Part shown: one piece after another, positions 28,701 to 36,156 of the stretch
Layout of the letters: every line of letters starts with the position of its first letter
How positions within the stretch are numbered: the stretch's first letter is position 1
DNA from: Komarekiella delphini-convector SJRDD-AB1
GTDB lineage: Bacteria; Cyanobacteriota; Cyanobacteriia; Cyanobacteriales; Nostocaceae
Length of the DNA stretch: 64,000 bases
Assembly: GCF_014831675.1 (NCBI RefSeq)
Contig: NZ_VJXY01000001.1
Span: 241,324 to 305,323 of the forward strand
Reading direction: 5' to 3'
Program-made: the position numbers and the translations under genes
Notes under the pieces: model-generated
Told to the model about the DNA's origin: nothing
The model's input: the letters and a program-made list of their open reading frames with translations, nothing else
Databases searched by the model: none

Positions 28701-29057
28701 GCTGGGAAATAGACCGTTAAGTAAGTGAGCAAGTATAGATTGGTCGCCAGCATTATCTCTACGAACCGGATTTTTACCTGCGGCGGCTCTTTTGGCATTA
28801 ATGATTTTTATTGTGATTTCAAAGAATTTACCACCTTTAGCAGTCGCTCCTGCTAGCTGTTTAATTAAGTTAGGTAAGACATAATCTGCGAACTTTTCTA
28901 GGATGCGATCGCCTTCATTTCCTTTTGCCTTTTTTACAGCTTCTTTAAATAACCGAATAGTGAGTAATTCGCGTTTTAAAGGTGATTGATCATCCTCATA
29001 TTCTGTAGTATCAAAATCTGGTACTTCTTCGGGTAAGTCATCATCATATTCACTCAT
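25755..29057 (-). CDS. cas10d: Type I-D large subunit and HD nuclease Cas10d (Csc3)
   Basis: This 1,100-aa protein replaces Cas8 and also carries the HD nuclease that other type I systems place in Cas3. HD motifs are His111 (LAHLLNG) and His155-Asp156 (YLLHDYEKFPDYP). I see no GGDD cyclase motif, as expected for Cas10d. An acidic N-terminal 25 residues precede the fold. Its ATG overlaps the stop codon of the DUF5615 gene by one base (TAATG), so it is translationally coupled to the toxin-like gene. Length is normal for the family and no frameshift is visible. Confidence 0.96.
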   Translation of the reverse strand: MSEYDDDLPEEVPDFDTTEYEDDQSPLKRELLTIRLFKEAVKKAKGNEGDRILEKFADYVLPNLIKQLAGATAKGGKFFEITIKIINAKRAAAGKNPVRRDNAGDQSILAHLLNGLFPSYQILKRLQAEEIGTNPVKRSCEDLQTSVFIVSYLLHDYEKFPDYPNWLEQNSINRNWEEEPPKKEYAPNLGRAYIAKKILDFGLYHLLGEEWEELIDDIIEISSNAGVKNDSDFGLTTRGLKPSDNEILDSRIRQVLIDLIRLSDLFASVVKHPRDVESGGLQTLLTRLSNHQLKLTYHSLCENRGILTNIFNNALIAAHPEEFYTPLLYLPDGVVYLAIVAAPPITTDKIPEQVIAKIKYLCSEKLKERQTGFNRDGKGFKFADYYWLFFDVVELMEVSINAASRLLPDSKTASAGKRGESLQSYQAQGELATHLNLQIANEVRIDRLAEFGDTLCRGIWGSWCEKVNDWQKQQPKNERRTIPDLDLTQKLAEYLELSADIPAIRQIQSLKKTGGVPLDWYYLASQYFRNHSGLDFAQILEVMKGMVNYAAVFIRPILAEFQDAPNGWDDLKTYVNRIISLPTGAAIEPEIDSFLVELKRYSAAKITGRGRENVCAISSSSYTVTEQMESATLFAPQVYSNRQILFNAQAAKRQICSIWSIEIMLRQILMNQTNAVGADFEGRKYRYLYLYPTYFFTPETNKFLQLAYNQFSRTRFDAEMRKHFITENQVANFEIEDYLKVDSLLIKENLKPEDDRTFKISFSDKETLTFFFLGLPPGRDATDTESWVTPAWLALVLPLVLDVKVVASESPVPPFISGADFEETVLIDGEHQAIRSLIKKDNYRLDSILPRSSQKRKFSPLNALTAAYSIHLEVNRKKDGDPDWGKLADLARDLETSPLYVFHYLNKWLRKQDKIDSVPLAKVRLYLDFYYYFEPEGKAVNQLRKLTELYRRFYRSKSQYAKANAILKPIDEAADVILKIDKSIANDTDSLTDVVAARLSKLMNNVRRKAAEGKPTLTLIDGKWKPALTSEEERQAVYEFSKYFVKDIFEESFKGDRARLAGTQLNLIRDTCEYLYRLADDEERKARPQDEPDDIPELEL

Positions 29058-29440
29058 TAATTTTTATCCTCTGGCTCAATTGGTTGATACTCTTGAATAT
29101 TTCCGTTGCTAATTATCCACAATTTACCCGTCACCTCTGCGGCTTCTAAACCAGCAATTAATGTCTCAATAGCTTCACGCCAATCAGCAAATTTAGAACG
29201 GGATGGTAAACGTAGCACTACTATTCCTGAATAGTTTAAGGGATTATATTTCAGACGATTTTCAAATCCTCTGTCTGAAGTAACTAATATCCTGGTTTCG
29301 CTGTGACAAATATCAATTAATTTCCCATCTGGAGTAGAAGTAAGACCTTGTTCTCTAACTGTTGCAACATCATGTCCTGCTAAATGCAACCATGTAGCCA
29401 CCCGCAGGCTACCAAGATTTTCATCTAGTTTGATATTCAC
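29057..29440 (-). CDS. DUF5615 PIN-like protein (toxin-like), in the cas operon
   Basis: This 127-aa PIN-like protein has the N-terminal IKLDENLGS with acidic Asp6/Glu7 and the central RILVTSDRGFEN. Proteins of this family are predicted ribonuclease toxins paired with DUF433 antitoxins. I start it at GTG 29440, forming a GTGA overlap with the stop of the DUF433 gene; starts further upstream would run through that gene. Its stop overlaps the cas10d ATG. The remaining acidic candidates are Asp in TSDRGFE and Asp/Glu in FADWREAIE, so it looks intact. Confidence 0.82.
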   Translation of the reverse strand: MNIKLDENLGSLRVATWLHLAGHDVATVREQGLTSTPDGKLIDICHSETRILVTSDRGFENRLKYNPLNYSGIVVLRLPSRSKFADWREAIETLIAGLEAAEVTGKLWIISNGNIQEYQPIEPEDKN

Positions 29441-29697
29441 TTTTTTGCTTCCCTGTGAGTTCCTAGAGGAATCTCGACAAAACAATCCCTTGTCATCTCA
29501 GCACCATAGGCTATACAAGCAAGAATGTCTTCTTTTTCTAAGCCAGGATATTCTTCTAGAATGGTTTCTATTGTTTCTCCTGCCGCTAAAAGGTCGAGAA
29601 TTAAAGAAACCCAAATACGATGTCCACGAATGCACGGTTTACCGAAACAAATATTTGGGTCAATAGAAATTCGAGAAAGCAAATCATTGTTACTCAT
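29437..29697 (-). CDS. DUF433 antitoxin-like protein, in the cas operon
   Basis: This 86-aa DUF433 protein has the family core SRISIDPNICFGKPCIRGHRI and a helix-turn-helix-like C-terminal half (LDLLAAGETIETILEEYPGLEKEDILACIAYG). DUF433 proteins act as antitoxins, probably binding DNA and the partner PIN-like toxin. It begins 28 bp after the cas3' stop and overlaps the toxin-like gene by 4 bp, the classic antitoxin-first order. Confidence 0.85.
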   Translation of the reverse strand: MSNNDLLSRISIDPNICFGKPCIRGHRIWVSLILDLLAAGETIETILEEYPGLEKEDILACIAYGAEMTRDCFVEIPLGTHREAKK

Positions 29698-29725
29698 GTA
29701 GCTTCACCTTTAATAGCCTCTAGTT

Positions 29726-31837
29726 CTAACATATCCATCCCTCATCGTCTTTTGGCTTCCAATGCCAAGTTAAGGTTTCCAGTAACAGGGCATCTTGTCC
29801 AAAAGTAATGGTGTAGCGAGGACTTCTATCCTCTGGCTCATTGGTGAGGGGGTAAGCTTGAAAGTGCATAGGTAGTCCGAGGGTGGCGCGTAAAAAGTTG
29901 CGATCGCGGTCTGAAATAAAGCACACTAGTTTACGTCTACCCACTGCATCACTAATTTGGTTGATACCGTAACCGTGTCGTTGGCAAATCTCTAAGTCAT
30001 TCAGAACTTGCACCTTACCAGATTTAGCCACTTCTCTCAGATTCCCTGGATAATAAAAGTGCCAATCTTCCCGCACCTCTCGATAGCCTTTGAACTTCAA
30101 ATAACACAAAGCCTTATCAAAGCGAGTAGTAACTACTCCTGCTTTCTCAGCTTTTTCTATAAAGCTATTTTTATCCCATAACTCGAAAATAAAGTTATTG
30201 AGAATGCCAGGAAGATTATACATTTTAAATTTTTCAGCTTCCGGCTCATCTGGATTAGTTAAGTCATAAATTGCACAATCTAACTGGCTACTTCCCCTAA
30301 AACTCCTAGCCTCATCAATAATTTTTGTTTTCCCTTCACTTTGACAGCGATAAAACTGTGCATTCATTTGTTTAATACTAATTCCCAAAGCATTTTGAAT
30401 ACTAGTAACAAATTTTTTAGCTACCTCTGGATATTTTTCTTTCATGTGATGGTTTCCTTGCAGCTTTGAATAGATATAAGCTGATTGAATCCCACCCCAT
30501 CGCTGAGGATATCGCTCAAACTGATTTTTAAATGTCCAAAATCCATTAATAGCATTATTAAAATTAACGCGATCGTAAGTTTCACCATCTTGTAGAGGAT
30601 GGGATTTATCTGCAAATAACCTTGCGACAAGAAAGTTAGGTATTAAAGCATAAGCTTGATAAGTTTCAAATCCTTCATGTCTACCAAGCCTACCAAAGCG
30701 TTGAATAAAATTTCCGGCATCAGCAGCTTCAAAAACTAGGAAATTAATCCGAAAATCTACACCAACATCAATTGTAGATGTACCCAAAAGTAAGTCTGCT
30801 TCAGCAACCGACTGAGATTTTTCAGTTTCTCCTGTTAAACCAGTATTTTCTCTAACCTTCCATCGCGGTTCAAAAATAGGTTTTAACTTGTCCATTAGCT
30901 TTTTGACTGCTGCAATTGAATTGAGAATGATTGCCCCTTTGCTGTTTGGATTATCTTGAAAAAACTTTAAAATTACTGTTTCGGCGTTTTCTTCTATCCA
31001 TTTGTAGCTAGAACTCAAATTAGGCTCTATATCTTGAGGAAAACACAAGTTAATAGGCTGATTAATTTGTCGCCAGTCATTGTTTAAGTTATCTGAATAA
31101 AATTTATAAGCTCCAACATCAACCGGATCAATTTCTTTATATCTAAGTTGAGCTTTATCCAAAAAAGTCTTTAATAGCTCGTTAGGCGTAGCAGAAAGAA
31201 AGAGAAATTTTTTATTAGCATTGCCAGTGTGTTTCATTAAAAGTATGGTATTGATGACACTAGCTATTTGTGGAGATGAAAAAATATGAAATTCATCATA
31301 GATAAATAATTTATAATTTTCATCTATACGTCTAAATAACCTGTCAGGATTATCTATTTTTCCTCTCAAGTAGTAAAAATTATGGATGTAATGGAAGATG
31401 TCAGGATTCGTCAGCATAATTTCATAGTTAGTAGAAAAGTCTTCTATCCCATCTCGTTTAGAAGACATCTGACTAGTTGCTATAGATTTCTCCAAAATAG
31501 CTGCGGTTAATCGTCTGATTTGCGGTTCGTACTTGGGTTTAAATATATCTTTGTATCCTTGCACCTGTTTTTCTTGATCTCTTGCAAGTTCATTTGTCGG
31601 ATACATGGCTAAAGTGTACGTGCGATTTGTCATCGCTGACAAATAAGCAGCCAAGCTTTTACCATCGCCTGTCATGGCTCTATTAAAGACAACATCAATA
31701 TTTGGGTCTTGTAATGCTTGATAGGTTTCTGATTGATGCCAAGAAAGCGACCAATTTTTAGGTAATTTCACCCCGTCAGGTGTAATAACGGTTTGAGAAT
31801 AAACAGGTTTGAGATTTATGCTGTAATTTTCGGACAT
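29726..31837 (-). CDS. cas3: Type I-D Cas3' helicase (no HD domain)
   Basis: This 703-aa SF2 helicase unwinds target DNA after Cascade binding. Motifs are Walker A MTGDGKS (Lys60), DEFH at 181-184, SAT at 216-218 and motif VI QRFGRLGR at 380-387. It has no HD nuclease domain, which matches I-D where Cas10d carries it. I use the ATG at 31837, preceded by AAGG, rather than a TTG seven codons upstream. It is the first gene of the operon and is divergent from the WYL regulator. Confidence 0.95.
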   Translation of the reverse strand: MSENYSINLKPVYSQTVITPDGVKLPKNWSLSWHQSETYQALQDPNIDVVFNRAMTGDGKSLAAYLSAMTNRTYTLAMYPTNELARDQEKQVQGYKDIFKPKYEPQIRRLTAAILEKSIATSQMSSKRDGIEDFSTNYEIMLTNPDIFHYIHNFYYLRGKIDNPDRLFRRIDENYKLFIYDEFHIFSSPQIASVINTILLMKHTGNANKKFLFLSATPNELLKTFLDKAQLRYKEIDPVDVGAYKFYSDNLNNDWRQINQPINLCFPQDIEPNLSSSYKWIEENAETVILKFFQDNPNSKGAIILNSIAAVKKLMDKLKPIFEPRWKVRENTGLTGETEKSQSVAEADLLLGTSTIDVGVDFRINFLVFEAADAGNFIQRFGRLGRHEGFETYQAYALIPNFLVARLFADKSHPLQDGETYDRVNFNNAINGFWTFKNQFERYPQRWGGIQSAYIYSKLQGNHHMKEKYPEVAKKFVTSIQNALGISIKQMNAQFYRCQSEGKTKIIDEARSFRGSSQLDCAIYDLTNPDEPEAEKFKMYNLPGILNNFIFELWDKNSFIEKAEKAGVVTTRFDKALCYLKFKGYREVREDWHFYYPGNLREVAKSGKVQVLNDLEICQRHGYGINQISDAVGRRKLVCFISDRDRNFLRATLGLPMHFQAYPLTNEPEDRSPRYTITFGQDALLLETLTWHWKPKDDEGWIC

Positions 31838-31919
31838 ATCCTTGAAAATTCTCTGCAAATGATTAGTTGATCGAAACTGCTAGTTGAAAGAATGACAAAC
31901 TTATAAATCCAAATAATTT

Positions 31920-31939
31920 CTGCCAACTATTGGTCGCAG
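31920..31939. promoter_or_regulatory. Dyad element 1, candidate operator
   Basis: CTGCCAACTATTGGTCGCAG is an imperfect palindrome (7 of 10 pairs), preceded by TT and followed by TTTTT. It begins 83 bp upstream of the cas3' ATG and would overlap the -35 region of a promoter using the TATAAG on the minus strand at 31900-31905. Confidence 0.55.
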
Positions 31940-31974
31940 TTTTTATGTATGTGCTAAATACCACTTACAAATTT

Positions 31975-31993
31975 CTGCAACCAATGGTTGCAG
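31975..31993. promoter_or_regulatory. Dyad element 2, candidate operator (perfect palindrome)
   Basis: CTGCAACCAATGGTTGCAG has perfect 9-bp arms around one base, again flanked by TTT on the left and TTTTTT on the right. Its centre lies 54 bp from element 1. Confidence 0.65.
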
Positions 31994-32027
31994 TTTTTTA
32001 GATGGGTATAAAACATCTCCAGGCTAT

Positions 32028-32050
32028 TTCTCACACCATTGGTGCGAAAT
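32028..32050. promoter_or_regulatory. Dyad element 3, candidate operator
   Basis: TTCTCACACCATTGGTGCGAAAT shares CACC/GGTG and the TTC...TTTT frame with elements 1 and 2, and its GG dinucleotide is 55 bp from that of element 2. It is the weakest of the three. Confidence 0.5.
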
Positions 32051-32156
32051 TTTCACTTGACTTAAAAACTGTCCGTAACTCGTTGTTAAATTAAATATTG
32101 GCACGCAAAATAGAAGTTGACAAGAGAGTATACATATAAAGTACACGGACATTTTA

Positions 32157-33020
32157 ATGAGTCGAAAAGGTCAGTCTATAACGCTGTCGATATCAGAACG
32201 TGATAAAGCCGAGCTAGAAGCGATCGCTCGTGAATTCGGTATGATGTGGGGAGAAGACCCTAACATCTCGAAGTTAATTAAAGCGATCGCTCAACGCAAG
32301 TTACTCATCGGTAAAAATAACGATTGGAAAGAACCACGCATCAGGGCATTACATAGATGTATCAGTGCTTTGACAGATATCGGGCAAATTGAACAAGCCC
32401 AAATCATTGCACACTTACTTCTCGAACGCAGTGAACTATCATTACCGTTGCGAGGCGAAATCGAACGTTTTTTAGAGAATTTGCCCCCATCTTGGCGCTT
32501 AGAAATAGACCGCTATATCTTGCGCGAACAGCCCTTTCAGCTTTCTTATCAAGATGCAGCAGAGCGTGTGTTTAATTTTACCGTTCGCTATGCTAAAGTT
32601 ACACCCCACGAAAAGCGGCAATATCTTGATTGCTGGTGCGAAGAGACAGAAGGAAACTTTGATATACCAGAACTGGTTCACAACTGGAGTTTACGATTAG
32701 ACAGGATTATAGAAGCTGCTGTTATGCCAATTTCTGGTGAGTGGCGAAATTTGGCTGAGATAGAAGTGGAAATGCATCTATTTGCTGGCTTGGCTTTTGC
32801 CTATCAAGCTAAACAAGAAGACAATATTAATGAGTGGATACCAGATAAAGCGCGAGTCCGGCGAGTTGTCAGGCGAGTATCTAGTACATTTTGGTTTAGC
32901 CGCGAAGTCATGCAATATGCGCCAGATTGTGTAGTGATGTTACCCGAAAATGTGCGCGATCGCCTGAAGCAAAAAATCCTCACCTTATGCAATCTATACG
33001 ATATCGAAACCAGAGGATAA
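32157..33020 (+). CDS. WYL-domain transcriptional regulator of the cas operon
   Basis: This 287-aa protein has an N-terminal ISERDKAELEAIAREFG / NISKLIKAIAQRKL ribbon- or winged-helix region, a middle helical part, a WYL domain (about 130-200, with KRQYLDCWCEE in place of the usual R-WYL core) and a C-terminal WCX-like segment (KARVRRVVRRVSSTFWFSREVMQYAPDCVVML). Its relation to cas3' (divergent, adjacent) is the same as that of sll7009 in Synechocystis plasmid pSYSA, a published negative regulator of a type I-D CRISPR locus. It is therefore probably the repressor or ligand-sensing regulator of this operon. Confidence 0.85.
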   Translation: MSRKGQSITLSISERDKAELEAIAREFGMMWGEDPNISKLIKAIAQRKLLIGKNNDWKEPRIRALHRCISALTDIGQIEQAQIIAHLLLERSELSLPLRGEIERFLENLPPSWRLEIDRYILREQPFQLSYQDAAERVFNFTVRYAKVTPHEKRQYLDCWCEETEGNFDIPELVHNWSLRLDRIIEAAVMPISGEWRNLAEIEVEMHLFAGLAFAYQAKQEDNINEWIPDKARVRRVVRRVSSTFWFSREVMQYAPDCVVMLPENVRDRLKQKILTLCNLYDIETRG

Positions 33021-33037
33021 AACAATGAATGAAAAAT

Positions 33038-33072
33038 TAGATCCCCGACTTCTCAAAGAAGTCGGGGATCTA
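33038..33072. repeat. Perfect 16-bp inverted repeat
   Basis: TAGATCCCCGACTTCT (33038-33053) pairs with AGAAGTCGGGGATCTA (33057-33072) around CAA. It is a very stable hairpin 18 bp after the WYL stop and may end that transcript, but it also matches a palindrome dispersed in Nostocales. It sits just upstream of the surviving part of a DUF4160 gene. Confidence 0.85.
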
Positions 33073-33076
33073 GACA

Positions 33077-33228
33077 GCGAAAACCCTGGAAATTTTAGAA
33101 GGGGAACTCACTCCCAGACTTTTTAAACTAGTACAGAATGGGCGGCTTTGTATCAAGCTGAACTAATGGAAGATTGGAAACTTGCTAGAGATAATCAAAC
33201 TTTAAATAAAATTTCTTCACTGGAGTAA
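33077..33228 (+). pseudogene. DUF4160 remnant, truncated and frameshifted
   Basis: The stretch first reads KTLEILEGELTPRLFKLV in one frame, then EWAALYQAELMEDWKLARDNQTL to a stop in the next, the usual C-terminal half of DUF4160. A one-base deletion near 33130 explains the shift. The N-terminal half is missing, and the 16-bp palindrome lies where it should be. DUF4160 genes normally precede DUF2442 genes, as here. Confidence 0.65.
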
Positions 33229-33231
33229 ATT

Positions 33232-33525
33232 ATGCTCAAAGATATACTTTCAGTAGAGCCAAGAGGAAATTATCAACTTCATATCCGCTTTGAAGATGGG
33301 ATTGAAGGAGTAGTTGATATTAGTAAAATTGTCCAATTTACAGGGGTATTTACGCCTTTGCAAGATAAAGAATACTTTGCCACAGTTGAAGTCAACCCTG
33401 AATATGGAACGATTCATTGGGAATCGGGGGCTGACCTTGATCCAGATGTTATTTATTCTTTAATTACAAAACAGCCAATTCCCCAGTATCAGCTAAGTGC
33501 TATTTCAGCTAATTTTACTGATTGA
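33232..33525 (+). CDS. DUF2442 family protein
   Basis: This 97-aa protein matches DUF2442: YQLHIRFEDGIEGVVDISK, then FTPLQDKEYFATVEVNPEYGTIHWESGADLDPDVIY. The family is small, often encoded with DUF4160, and suspected to be part of a toxin-antitoxin-like pair. Here its partner is broken, so it is an orphan. Its ATG follows the DUF4160 stop by 3 bp. Confidence 0.85.
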   Translation: MLKDILSVEPRGNYQLHIRFEDGIEGVVDISKIVQFTGVFTPLQDKEYFATVEVNPEYGTIHWESGADLDPDVIYSLITKQPIPQYQLSAISANFTD

Positions 33526-33550
33526 TTTGACCACTTGTAGGAGATAAAAT

Positions 33551-34408
33551 TCAACGCAAAATCTGGTCAATCATTCGGTTGGCTTGCGAACCATAACCGC
33601 CACCAAATAAGTTGAAGTGATTCAAAATGTGATACAGATTATAGAGCGTTTTTCTCTTCTCATAGCCTGCATCTAAAGGAAACACTTCGTTATAACCCTT
33701 GTAAAAAGCTGCTGGAAAACCACCAAACACTTCTGTCATAGCGATATCAACTTCGCGATCGCCAAAATAAGTTGCTGGATCAAAAATCACTGGTTCTCCC
33801 GACACAGTAAACCCAGCATTTCCGCCCCATAAATCACCATGTACCAAAGAGGGTTTTACTTGGTGTGCCAACAATTCTGGAATAGCCGCTAGTAGCTTTT
33901 CTTGTTGAGGGAAATTACCCCCCCGTCGTGCTAACTGAAATTGATACGAGAGTCGATGTTTAGCATAAAATTCTGCCCAGTCTGCTGTCCAAGTATTGAT
34001 TTGAGGTGTGGAACCGATAGTATTATTAATTTTCCAACCAAAACCTTGGCTACTGCTGGCTTTATGCATCGCCGCCAATTTGCGCCCCATCTCTTCGCTA
34101 GAATTACTGTCACCACCAAGTTCCAACCATTCCAACACAATGTAGCTAGAATTAGCAGCTATTCCCCAGCAAACTGGTTTTGGTACGCGAATACTAGCTG
34201 TTGCTAACATATCTTCTAAACCCAGCGCCTCAGCCTCAAACATGGCAACTTGCGATGCTTGGTTGAGCTTGACAAAGTAGTTTAGCTTACCACTTGAGAC
34301 AGCATAGCCTTGGTTAATACACCCACCACTAACCGATCGCCGCTGCTGACTCTGAAATTTTTCGCCAGTTACCTGGCTAATATGGGCGTCAATTTCAGTC
34401 CACATCAT
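33551..34408 (-). CDS. Fructosamine/ketosamine-3-kinase family protein
   Basis: This 285-aa protein has an aminoglycoside-phosphotransferase-like fold. It has an ATP-binding N-lobe with YFVKLN, the catalytic loop SLVHGDLWGGN and the metal-binding IFDPATYFGDREVDIAMTEVFGGF. Members phosphorylate sugar adducts on proteins (deglycation repair). The gene begins with two ATGs in a row; either could be used. It is monocistronic. Confidence 0.9.
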   Translation of the reverse strand: MMWTEIDAHISQVTGEKFQSQQRRSVSGGCINQGYAVSSGKLNYFVKLNQASQVAMFEAEALGLEDMLATASIRVPKPVCWGIAANSSYIVLEWLELGGDSNSSEEMGRKLAAMHKASSSQGFGWKINNTIGSTPQINTWTADWAEFYAKHRLSYQFQLARRGGNFPQQEKLLAAIPELLAHQVKPSLVHGDLWGGNAGFTVSGEPVIFDPATYFGDREVDIAMTEVFGGFPAAFYKGYNEVFPLDAGYEKRKTLYNLYHILNHFNLFGGGYGSQANRMIDQILR

Positions 34409-34452
34409 GCAATTTTGTCATTTGTTATTGGTCATTAGTCAATTATTTTTGA

Positions 34453-35739
34453 CTACTTAAACGGCTTGAGGACAACTACACCATAGGCATCTGGGGCAAG
34501 ATACTGATTAGCTGCAAATAACAATTCAGGAGCATTCTGAGCTTGAATATTAGCTGGGTAGTTAAACGCTGGTTCTAAATCTCCCACCATAGACTGATAG
34601 TAACCATACAACCCAGCGCGATCGCTTGGTGTTTCATTACCAAAAATAAACCTGTTAGCTGCTCGCCGCCGCACACGAGCAATTTCTGATTCTGCAATTA
34701 ACTCTGTTTGTAACTTACGGATGTGTTGAGCGATTCCATCTTCCACAGCTTGTAAATTTTCCACTGCACACTTAGCCGAAATATAAAACGTCCCTTGCAG
34801 CAGATTACTCATATTACTCACAGCGATGGAAGACACTAATCCTTGTTCTTCCCGCAAATCATGTACTAGTCTTGATGTCCGTCCCTGTCCTAAAATTCCT
34901 GCCAAAACATCCAGTCCATAAGTTTGATCTATTTGAGTCAAGCCTGGAACCCTCCAAACCATAACTATCCTTGCTTGTTGGAGACTTTCATCAATAAACT
35001 CACAATGGACAATTTCTGTAAAAGCAGGTTCAGGATTAACACTTAACTGTTGACTGTTGACTGTTGACTGTTGACTGTTATTAACTTGTGCAAATCCCTC
35101 AGCAACAATTTCAATTAATTCTTCTTCAGGTAAATTCCCCACAGCCACAGCAGTAATTGATTGAGGTTGATACCAATTAGCGTGAAAATCTCGCATTTGC
35201 TGGGGTTGAAGCTGGGTAATTACTTCTTCTGGCCCCAATACTGGACGGCGATAGGGTAACAAATCAAACGCTGTCTCCATTGCCCGTCGAAACGTCCGGC
35301 GGCGGGGATTATCGTCTGAACGCCTAATTTCTTCTAAGACTACTAATCGCTCACGTTCAAAGGCATCATCAGGAATACTGGGATTAAATACTACGTCTAT
35401 TTGTAGTGGAGCCAGTTCAGCAAAATCTTTAGGAGCAGTGGTTATATAGTAATGAGTATAATCTTGGCTAGTAGCGGCATTGGTAACAGCACCGCGTTCT
35501 TCAATTCGGCGTTCAAACTCGCCGCTAGCCAGTCGCTCGGTTCCCTTAAAAATCATATGCTCTAAAAAGTGAGCCATGCCGTTAATAGCATCTGATTCAA
35601 CAGCCGAGCCGGCTTTAACCCACAAGCTTAGATTAACGGCTTCAACTGGCATCTGCTCCGCGATGATTGTCAAACCATTAGGCAACTGCCTGAGCTTTGG
35701 AGCATTGAGACGAGGAAATTTCAGCAGGGTTGAGGTCAT
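34453..35739 (-). CDS. M16 family zinc metallopeptidase
   Basis: This 428-aa pitrilysin/processing-peptidase-like protein has the inverted zinc motif HFLEH (His57, Glu60, His61) with the distal Glu137 in VLEEIRR, so it should be active. The C-terminal half carries the conserved VPGLTQ...YGLDVLAGILGQGRTSRL. A run of heptamer repeats (DNA 35047-35079) is translated as SQQSTVNSQQLSVN at about residues 220-232, a loop between the two halves. In many cyanobacteria two such genes lie side by side; only one is visible here. Confidence 0.93.
   Translation of the reverse strand: MTSTLLKFPRLNAPKLRQLPNGLTIIAEQMPVEAVNLSLWVKAGSAVESDAINGMAHFLEHMIFKGTERLASGEFERRIEERGAVTNAATSQDYTHYYITTAPKDFAELAPLQIDVVFNPSIPDDAFERERLVVLEEIRRSDDNPRRRTFRRAMETAFDLLPYRRPVLGPEEVITQLQPQQMRDFHANWYQPQSITAVAVGNLPEEELIEIVAEGFAQVNNSQQSTVNSQQLSVNPEPAFTEIVHCEFIDESLQQARIVMVWRVPGLTQIDQTYGLDVLAGILGQGRTSRLVHDLREEQGLVSSIAVSNMSNLLQGTFYISAKCAVENLQAVEDGIAQHIRKLQTELIAESEIARVRRRAANRFIFGNETPSDRAGLYGYYQSMVGDLEPAFNYPANIQAQNAPELLFAANQYLAPDAYGVVVLKPFK
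35047..35079. repeat. CTGTTGA heptamer array inside the M16 peptidase gene
   Basis: Four perfect CTGTTGA units (35047-35074) and a partial fifth lie within the coding sequence. The array keeps the reading frame of the peptidase. Confidence 0.9.
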
Positions 35740-36156
35740 TGCTCGTGGTGAGTGAGAGTTTTTTACTCCTTTATCTTAACTACGACTCAAAATAAGCACC
35801 GTCATCATATAACTGCTGGCAATCAGCACACACAAGGCTATGACTGTCATACAAGTTTTGTTGCAAGTACAAAGTCATATGCGTTATGACAGGCGATCGC
35901 CCAACAGCACCGATTTTAAGATATTGGCTGGCCCATGACTACAAGCGATCGCCCAACAGCATTTACAATCGGCTACTTAATTGGCGAGCATTTGATTCAG
36001 AGCTACAGAATTTTTCCTAAATCCAATAGGAGTCTTACCGAGTAGATATAGTATTCTATGTAAAAATAAAAATATACTAGTTTAAGCGCAAAGAGCGCAT
36101 TCACTAAACTAGCCAAAGAAAAGTACTATTCACGTGTAACTGAAAATCATTCCCTA
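35740..36156. other. Intergenic; duplicated HIP1 context and a nested hairpin
   Basis: No gene is supported. GCGATCGCCCAACAGCA occurs twice (about 35893 and 35946). A nested hairpin at 36077-36112 (CTAGTTTA/TAAACTAG enclosing GCGC/GCGC) lies downstream of the small minus-strand ORF and could be its terminator. Confidence 0.5.

Larger units (their letters stand above)
31838..32156. promoter_or_regulatory. Divergent promoter region of the cas operon and WYL regulator
   Basis: This gap of 319 bp separates two divergent genes and must hold both promoters. The three dyad elements annotated below lie in its left two thirds. A TTGACA at 32117-32122 has no matching -10 at the usual spacing, so I do not call a promoter for the regulator. 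Confidence 0.7.

Noticed and set aside
25755..29057. Possible cyclic oligoadenylate synthesis by Cas10d
   Set aside because: I find no GGDD motif in the palm region, consistent with Cas10d lacking cyclase activity; no CARF-domain effector gene is present in the window either.
31920..32050. The three dyad elements as a mini-CRISPR
   Set aside because: They repeat at 54-55 bp but share no sequence with the array repeat or its GAAAC end and diverge too much among themselves; an operator set fits better.
32117..32140. TTGACA with TATAAA as a promoter of the WYL gene
   Set aside because: The spacing is only 12 bp, too short for a standard sigma-70-type promoter.
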